From an uncultured Coriobacteriia bacterium (lineage in GTDB: Bacteria; Actinomycetota; Coriobacteriia; Coriobacteriales; QAMH01): 64,000 nt of DNA. The stretch is from assembly GCA_948466335.1 (NCBI GenBank), contig CAOKAE010000001.1, forward strand, positions 253,923 through 317,922. The letters are read 5' to 3'. The translations under genes and the position numbers were made by a program. The notes beneath the pieces were generated by a model, which saw only the letters and a list, made by a program, of their open reading frames with translations, was not told the DNA's origin and searched no databases. Of this stretch, positions 60,132-64,000 are shown in pieces (position 1 is the stretch's first letter; each line of letters opens with the position of its first letter).

Positions 60132-61289
60132 ATGTCTACTATTCTCAATCGCAGGGCACTTGTCGGCTCGTTCGTCGCCCTGGGCGCGTTATGCACCATC
60201 AATCCCACGCAGGCACTCGGTGTCACGGCTGCGCAGAAGCAGGCCGAGGTCCGTACCGTCAAGGCCCAGCTCGAGGCCATGGCCGAGGACGTCTCCGCTG
60301 CCGGCGATCGTTACCACCAGGCCATGGACGCCTACGATGACGCCACGGCGCGTGTCGAGGAGGCGCAGGCGACCATCACCGAGATGTCGGAGCGCATCGG
60401 CAGCTTGCAGGAACGCCTCGACGTGCGCGCGACGGCCATGTACCGCTCGGGTTCGACCTCGTATCTCGACGTGCTCCTGGGTGTCAGTACCTTCGAGGAC
60501 TTCGCGACCGTGTGGGACACCCTCAATGCCCTCAATGCCGAAGACGCCGACCTCGTCGCCAGCACCAAGATCACGAAGGCGACGCTCGAGTCGGCGCAAG
60601 GCGAGCTCATCGCACAGCAGCAGCGCGCGGCCGACCAGCTCTCCTCGGCGGAGGCCTACATGAACCAGGTGCTCGCCAAGCAAAGCGAGTACGACAGGAT
60701 CTACAACAACCTGAGCGCGGAGTACCGCCAGATCCTCGCCGAGCAGGAGGCCGCCGAGGCCCAGGCGAGTGCCCGCGCGCCGCAGGAGTTCGTCCCGAGC
60801 GCCGTGCAGGTGGTGCCCAGCACCCCGGCCCCTTCTCCCGACACGGGCGGGTCGGGCATCACGACCGACGGCGACGTGGGCGGGTCTCCCAGCAGCTCGG
60901 GTGGCTCCAGCTCCATCACGGAGGTCTCGTCCGGGTCGGGGGCAGCACCGAGCACCCCCACGAACGGCGGCGTGCTCGATTACGCGTACTCGAAGCTGGG
61001 ACATCCGTACGTCTGGGGCGCGAAGGGCCCCGACGCGTTCGACTGCTCGGGATTCGTGGCCTGGTGCTATCGCCAGATCGGCATATCCCTGCCGTCCTAT
61101 ACCGAATCGCTCTACGCGGTCGCCTCGGCACGGTTCAGTCCGAGCGAGGCCCAGCCCGGCGACGTGCTCTACAAGCCCGGTCACGTGGGGATTTCCACAG
61201 GCGGCATCAGCTGCATCGAGGCCATGGGAACGCGGTGGGGCGTTGTCGAGAGCTGTCGCGGAGGATGGACTGCGGCACTGCGCTTCTAG
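60132..61289 (+). CDS. NlpC/P60 endopeptidase with coiled-coil N-terminus, copy 2
   Basis: 385-residue secreted hydrolase, a paralogue of copy 1 in its N-terminal half. Signal peptide (1-30), coiled coil (LEAMAEDVSAAGDRYHQAMD), a Pro/Ser/Gly linker (215-275) and NlpC/P60 (about 278-385) with Cys in FDCSGFVAWCY and His in KPGHVGIS. The catalytic domain differs from copies 1 and 3: it ends in WTAALRF, not GKIVRP. TTGGGGGACG precedes the ATG. Confidence 0.92.
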   Translation: MSTILNRRALVGSFVALGALCTINPTQALGVTAAQKQAEVRTVKAQLEAMAEDVSAAGDRYHQAMDAYDDATARVEEAQATITEMSERIGSLQERLDVRATAMYRSGSTSYLDVLLGVSTFEDFATVWDTLNALNAEDADLVASTKITKATLESAQGELIAQQQRAADQLSSAEAYMNQVLAKQSEYDRIYNNLSAEYRQILAEQEAAEAQASARAPQEFVPSAVQVVPSTPAPSPDTGGSGITTDGDVGGSPSSSGGSSSITEVSSGSGAAPSTPTNGGVLDYAYSKLGHPYVWGAKGPDAFDCSGFVAWCYRQIGISLPSYTESLYAVASARFSPSEAQPGDVLYKPGHVGISTGGISCIEAMGTRWGVVESCRGGWTAALRF

Positions 61290-61453
61290 GCCATCTAGCA
61301 GGGACGATGCCGTTCACATGGGCCTATATGCGCGAAATGTGCGCAGATTATGGAGGCCGCGAATCTTGGGGTAGTATGGCTCCTTGCCTGCTGCAATTAC
61401 TGTCTACAAATTGAGCACCATGTGTATTGCGGGCGCTAGGAATCTTTTTTCTC

Positions 61454-61999
61454 ATGCATTCACATAACCGTAAGTCGGTCCTTGGCATTGCGCTGTCCAC
61501 TCTGTTCGTCCTCGCTCTTTGCCCCGCGGCATTCGCCGTTCCCCTGCAACAGTCCTTCTCGCCTGACGGGTCCGAGGCGGCCCAAGGCGACGAGCCTGCC
61601 CAGCTCGAGCTAATCGCGACCTGTCGCGTGCAGATCGACGAGACCGCTGCCCAGATCGAGGAGGAGCGTATCGCGGCCATCGAGGCCGCCAAGCCCGAAT
61701 CCGTCCGCCGCGCCGAGTCCATGTTGGGCGTGCCGTACAGGTCGGGTGGGTCGAGCCCCAGCGGCTTTGACTGCTCCGGTTTGGTGAGCTATGCGCTTAC
61801 CGGCAGGTACGGTCATGCGTACACGTCGTATTCGTTCTGGGGCATGCCCGCGGTGGGCGATCCGCGTCCCGGCGATGTCGTGGCGTGCAGCCCCGGTCAT
61901 TGCGGTCTTTACATTGGCAACGGCCAGATGATTCATGCGCCGCAATCTGGCGAGCGTGTGCGTGTCGAGGCCATCCGCGGCAAGATCGTCAGGCCGTAA
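61454..61999 (+). CDS. NlpC/P60 endopeptidase lacking coiled coil, copy 3
   Basis: 181-residue secreted hydrolase: signal peptide (about 1-28), a short helical linker (EPAQLELIATCRVQIDETAA; EEERIAAIEAAK) and NlpC/P60 (about 78-181) with Cys in FDCSGLVSYAL, His in SPGHCGLYIG. The domain is closest to copy 1: both share the GHAY..S..FW and GNGQMI...GKIVRP stretches. The CwlO-like coiled coil is missing. ATG 61454 is chosen because it opens the signal peptide. Confidence 0.9.
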   Translation: MHSHNRKSVLGIALSTLFVLALCPAAFAVPLQQSFSPDGSEAAQGDEPAQLELIATCRVQIDETAAQIEEERIAAIEAAKPESVRRAESMLGVPYRSGGSSPSGFDCSGLVSYALTGRYGHAYTSYSFWGMPAVGDPRPGDVVACSPGHCGLYIGNGQMIHAPQSGERVRVEAIRGKIVRP

Positions 62000-62003
62000 G
62001 CCC

Positions 62004-62050
62004 CGTCATTTCGAGCGGAGGCGCGCAGCGCCGAAGTCGAGAAATCTCTC
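62004..62050 (+). repeat. Family B element after copy 3 of NlpC/P60
   Basis: GTCATTTCGAGCGGAGGCGC... to CGAAGTCGAGAAATCTCTCC. It has an inner GGCGC...GCGCC hairpin-like part and lies directly before a terminator. Confidence 0.8.
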
Positions 62051-62060
62051 CAATACAAGA

Positions 62061-62094
62061 AGAGCGGAGTCGAGTAATCTCGCTCCGCTCTTTT
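62061..62094 (+). terminator. Terminator after the NlpC/P60 genes
   Basis: AGAGCGGAG (62061-62069) pairs with CTCCGCTCT (62083-62091) around 13 loop bases, then TTTT. It could also terminate the minus-strand HTH gene from the other side. Confidence 0.78.
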
Positions 62095-62117
62095 CGTTGC
62101 TTTAGTCGCTTCGCCAG

Positions 62118-62336
62118 TCACAACCCGTGGAAGAACTCCGAGTACGATATCCCAAACCCGTCGACGATCTTCTCGAGCGTGTCGAAGCCGAAATTGCGAT
62201 TGCCCTTTTCGATGTCCGCGAGATAGCTGCGGTTGATTCCCGTCATGAGGGCAAACCGGTCTTGCGTAAGTCCGTGTTGCTTACGAAGGTCCTTGATTCG
62301 CTAACCGATTTTGTTTCTAATTTCAGACTTCTGCAT
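62118..62336 (-). pseudogene. XRE-family HTH gene interrupted by an in-frame amber codon
   Basis: Reading MQKSEIRNKIG, then TAG (62303-62301), then RIKDLRKQHGLTQDRFALM, GINRSYLADIEKGNRNFGFD and TLEKIVDGFGISYSEFFHGL. Codons after the stop form a complete Cro/CI-type helix-turn-helix (LTQDRFALMTGINRSYLADIE). In relatives the position of the stop normally holds Glu, Lys or Gln. No start codon lies after the stop early enough to keep the first helix; the ATG in ALMTG would remove it. So either a recent nonsense mutation, a sequencing error or readthrough. Confidence 0.72.
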
Positions 62337-62370
62337 GAGTGCATGCTATTGACTGTGCTATTTTGAATGT

Positions 62371-62802
62371 ATGAAATCAGAAACAATCCGCGACAATTCA
62401 ACAAGGTCGCGGAAGACGCAGACACTCAAACAGGGCGCCACGCAGCGCACGCAACGTGCGGGTAATCCCGATGAAGCGCCTATACCTTCCAAGCTCATCA
62501 TCAAATTCGGCCGCGAGATGCATCTCGTGCCCGTGGACACCATCGACTACGTCGAGAGCGTGAAGCGCAAGGTGTTCGTTCATGCGGATGCCGGCGTGTT
62601 CCAGATGTACTCGACCATGAAGGACATCATGGCCAAGCTCCCGGCAAGCTTCATTCGCTGCCATAACAGCTTTCTCGTGAACTCGGCGCGCATCGCGACC
62701 GTGAGCTCGCTCGAACTGGCGCTCGGGTCGGGCGCGAAGGTTCCCGTGAGCAAGCGCTACGCGAAGGAAGTCCGCGCACAGCTACGAGAGCTCGGGGTGT
62801 AG
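62371..62802 (+). CDS. LytTR-domain transcription regulator
   Basis: 143-residue DNA-binding protein. After a basic, probably disordered N-terminus (about 1-40), the LytTR domain spans 41-140 (LIIKFGREMHLVPVDTIDYVE; FIRCHNSFLVNSARIATVSS; VPVSKRYAKEVRAQL). No receiver or sensor domain. LytTR proteins of this kind are numerous in Coriobacteriia. The start has no obvious ribosome-binding site and the start of the broken HTH gene is only 34 bases away in the other direction. Confidence 0.86.
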   Translation: MKSETIRDNSTRSRKTQTLKQGATQRTQRAGNPDEAPIPSKLIIKFGREMHLVPVDTIDYVESVKRKVFVHADAGVFQMYSTMKDIMAKLPASFIRCHNSFLVNSARIATVSSLELALGSGAKVPVSKRYAKEVRAQLRELGV

Positions 62803-62808
62803 CTCCCC

Positions 62809-62894
62809 GCCATTTCGACCGTAGGCGCGAAGCAATCCTTCCCCTGTCATTTCGAGCGAAGCGGCCGTAGGCCGCGAAGCCGAGAAATCTCTCC
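62809..62894 (+). repeat. Family B elements (partial and complete) before the toxin-antitoxin pair
   Basis: A partial CCATTTCGACCGTAGGCGCG at about 62810 and a complete copy 62844-62894 (TGTCATTTCGAGCGAAGCGG ... GCCGAGAAATCTCTCC) with an inner GCGGCC-GTA-GGCCGC palindrome. Confidence 0.8.
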
Positions 62895-62908
62895 CTCTAT
62901 ATCTATTA

Positions 62909-62930
62909 TATAATGCAATAGAAAGGAGGT
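62909..62930 (+). promoter_or_regulatory. -10 box and strong ribosome-binding site of the toxin-antitoxin genes
   Basis: TATAAT at 62909-62914 in an AT-rich island, and AAAGGAGGT at 62922-62930 five bases before ATG 62935. TATAAT so close to the start implies a short or nearly leaderless transcript unless the true start lies further up. No -35 is evident: the preceding bases are the family B repeat. Confidence 0.5.
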
Positions 62931-62934
62931 CCCC

Positions 62935-63393
62935 ATGCCCACGATTTCCCTCTACCTCAAGGACGAGACGCTAAACCGTATCGATGCCGAGGTCGCACGA
63001 GCGGCCGCAGCCGATAAGGCGGCCGGACTCGCGGGACGCGCGGTGACGACGCGGTCGAGCTACATCGAGGGGCTTCTGGTGCGGGCTTTGGATGATAAAT
63101 CCCCGCTTTCGCGCGAGACCATCGAATATCACGTGATCTCCCTTGCCGAGGAGTTTGGCGCCCAGCAGGTCTCACTGTTCGGTTCCTATGCGCGTGACGA
63201 GGCCACGGCGACGAGCGATGTCGACATCCTACTGGACAAGGGAGAGATTAGGGGCATGCAGGTCCTCGACTTCCAGGAGAAGCTGGCACAGCGCCTGGGG
63301 CGTAAGGTCGACGTGGTTACGACGGCAGGGGCCAGCAAACGCTTCCTCGATAAGATCAAGCAAGATGAGGTGCTGCTCTATGCGGCAAACTGA
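62935..63393 (+). CDS. MntA-type nucleotidyltransferase antitoxin with N-terminal ribbon-helix-helix-like part
   Basis: 152-residue protein. Residues 1-52 (PTISLYLKDETLNRIDAEVA ... RSSYIEGLLVRAL) look like a ribbon-helix-helix DNA-binding domain. Residues 62-152 are a minimal nucleotidyltransferase: GSYARDEA (G83, S84) ten residues before D95-x-D97 in SDVDILLD. In characterised MntA/HepT pairs this enzyme neutralises the HEPN toxin by adding AMP to its Tyr. The fused DNA-binding part would let it also repress its own promoter. The toxin gene overlaps by 14 bases. Confidence 0.88.
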   Translation: MPTISLYLKDETLNRIDAEVARAAAADKAAGLAGRAVTTRSSYIEGLLVRALDDKSPLSRETIEYHVISLAEEFGAQQVSLFGSYARDEATATSDVDILLDKGEIRGMQVLDFQEKLAQRLGRKVDVVTTAGASKRFLDKIKQDEVLLYAAN

Positions 63394-63727
63394 ACGCGAC
63401 AACGAGCAGCTTGGCGTGATTCTGCGTTACTGCGCGCGTCTCGACGAGACTCGTGGCTATTTTAGGGCAGACTACGAGGTGTTTGCGGGTAGCGTTCCGT
63501 ACCAGGATAGCTGCTCGCTGTGTCTCATCCAGATTGGCGAGGCGGTCGGCCGGATTTCCGAAGAGTTCAGGGATATGCATCCGCAAATCGACTGGCGCGC
63601 CATCTACGGCATGCGCTGCCATCTGGTCCACGGCTACGACAACTTCGACCCCGAGATTGCCTGGGATGCCATGGAGAACTACCTTCCCGCGCTCAGGGCC
63701 TTCTGCGAGGAGCATTTCGAGGAGTAG
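63380..63727 (+). CDS. HepT-type HEPN toxin
   Basis: 115-residue HEPN-domain ribonuclease toxin. R79-x4-H84-x-Y86 (RCHLVHGY) is the active-site and modification motif: Arg/His cut RNA, the Tyr is the AMPylation target of MntA. ISEEFRDMHPQIDWRAIYGM is the usual preceding region. ATG 63380 lies inside the antitoxin end, so they are translated together. A family B repeat follows the stop. Confidence 0.9.
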   Translation: MRQTERDNEQLGVILRYCARLDETRGYFRADYEVFAGSVPYQDSCSLCLIQIGEAVGRISEEFRDMHPQIDWRAIYGMRCHLVHGYDNFDPEIAWDAMENYLPALRAFCEEHFEE

Positions 63728-63764
63728 GACGTCCTGACCGAAGCGGCCGTAGGCGCACCCCCTC

Positions 63765-63813
63765 CTGTCATTTCGAGCGAAGGCGCGAGGCGCCGGAGTC
63801 GAGAAATCTCTCC
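63765..63813 (+). repeat. Family B element after the toxin gene
   Basis: TGTCATTTCGAGCGAAGGCG ... GCGCCGGAGTCGAGAAATCTCTCC with an inner GGCGC-GAG-GCGCC palindrome. Together with 62844-62894 it brackets the toxin-antitoxin pair. Confidence 0.82.
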
Positions 63814-63886
63814 ACTCACCTTGCCGTTCACGGTCAAATCTCGCGCACAGCAATCTAGTTATTACACGTACACAGCCGCTTGTTCC

Positions 63887-64000
63887 GGGGGGGGGGGGGG
63901 GGGAAAAAAAAAAAAAAAAATATTATAAAAAAAACTGTTTTGGGTTTGGCAAAAAAATTAAAAAAAAAACCGGTGGCCATTAACGGGGGGGGGGAGATAG
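63887..64000. other. Low-complexity terminal sequence, probable sequencing/assembly artefact
   Basis: Seventeen G in a row (63887-63903) are followed by seventeen A (63904-63920), then further A, T and G runs to the end. No coding or repeat signal of the rest of the window continues here. It looks like a degraded read end at a contig border. Confidence 0.8.

Overview
The window is high-GC bacterial DNA with densely packed genes. It most resembles a member of the Coriobacteriia (Actinomycetota, Eggerthella/Slackia/Collinsella relatives). The evidence is the GC bias, a two-gene split transketolase, a Flp/Tad pilus locus without an outer-membrane secretin, a DUF5714/radical SAM locus, and SARP-like and LytTR regulators. 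The placement is inferred from gene content; no phylogeny could be run. The right end (63887-64000) collapses into homopolymer runs and looks like a poor-quality contig end.

Region by region. 1-945: the 3' part of an anion permease gene. 1033-6451: DUF5714 protein, a NitT/TauT-type ABC transporter (binding protein, ATPase, permease), a BioB-like radical SAM enzyme, and the 3' remnant of a second DUF5714 gene. 6535-9260: a lipoprotein and an orphan molybdopterin oxidoreductase. 9374-12941 (minus): PhnD-PhnC-PhnE-type uptake system with a fused two-domain permease, facing a Cys-rich DUF2703 protein. 13925-16915: purB, a TSCPD protein and a Tat lipoprotein. 17083-19501: divergent metY and metA. 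19583-24891: two-component system, purC, a membrane protein, an amidohydrolase and a small membrane protein. 24896-32901 (minus): a Tad pilus operon (cpaB, tadZ, tadA, tadB, tadC, four pilin-like proteins, a large pseudopilin-like protein, DUF192). 33299-35901 (minus): two TrkA-type proteins and serS. 36017-42836: small proteins, SRP RNA, DedA, dnaX, YbaB, recR, citrate synthase, a HEAT-like protein. 42902-47181: an unrecognised divergent gene pair, a small membrane protein and a large STAND/SARP-type regulator. 47328-53096: secA, prfB, split transketolase. 53342-56195: ftsE, ftsX, MazG-like, FtsB/DivIC-like. 56230-58755: tRNA-Leu, a small protein, a polyprenyl synthase, a peptidoglycan-binding-domain protein. 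58941-61999: three NlpC/P60 proteins in tandem. 62118-63727: a broken HTH gene, a LytTR regulator and a MntA/HepT toxin-antitoxin pair.

The window also carries several dispersed short repeat families: GGGGACAGACCC (about 17 copies, all in the first 17 kb), a TCATTTCGA...GAGAAATCTC element, a ~90-bp element around 33.1 and 53.1 kb, and one REP-like hairpin at 42.9 kb. Two copies lie in frame inside genes: one in the TSCPD gene, and an inverted pair inside dnaX.

The clearest functional groups are the pilus operon, the envelope and division genes (ftsEX, FtsB/DivIC-like, NlpC/P60), methionine synthesis by the O-acetylhomoserine route, and the toxin-antitoxin pair. The least explained are the DUF5714/radical SAM/ABC locus and the 42.9-47.2 kb regulatory cluster.
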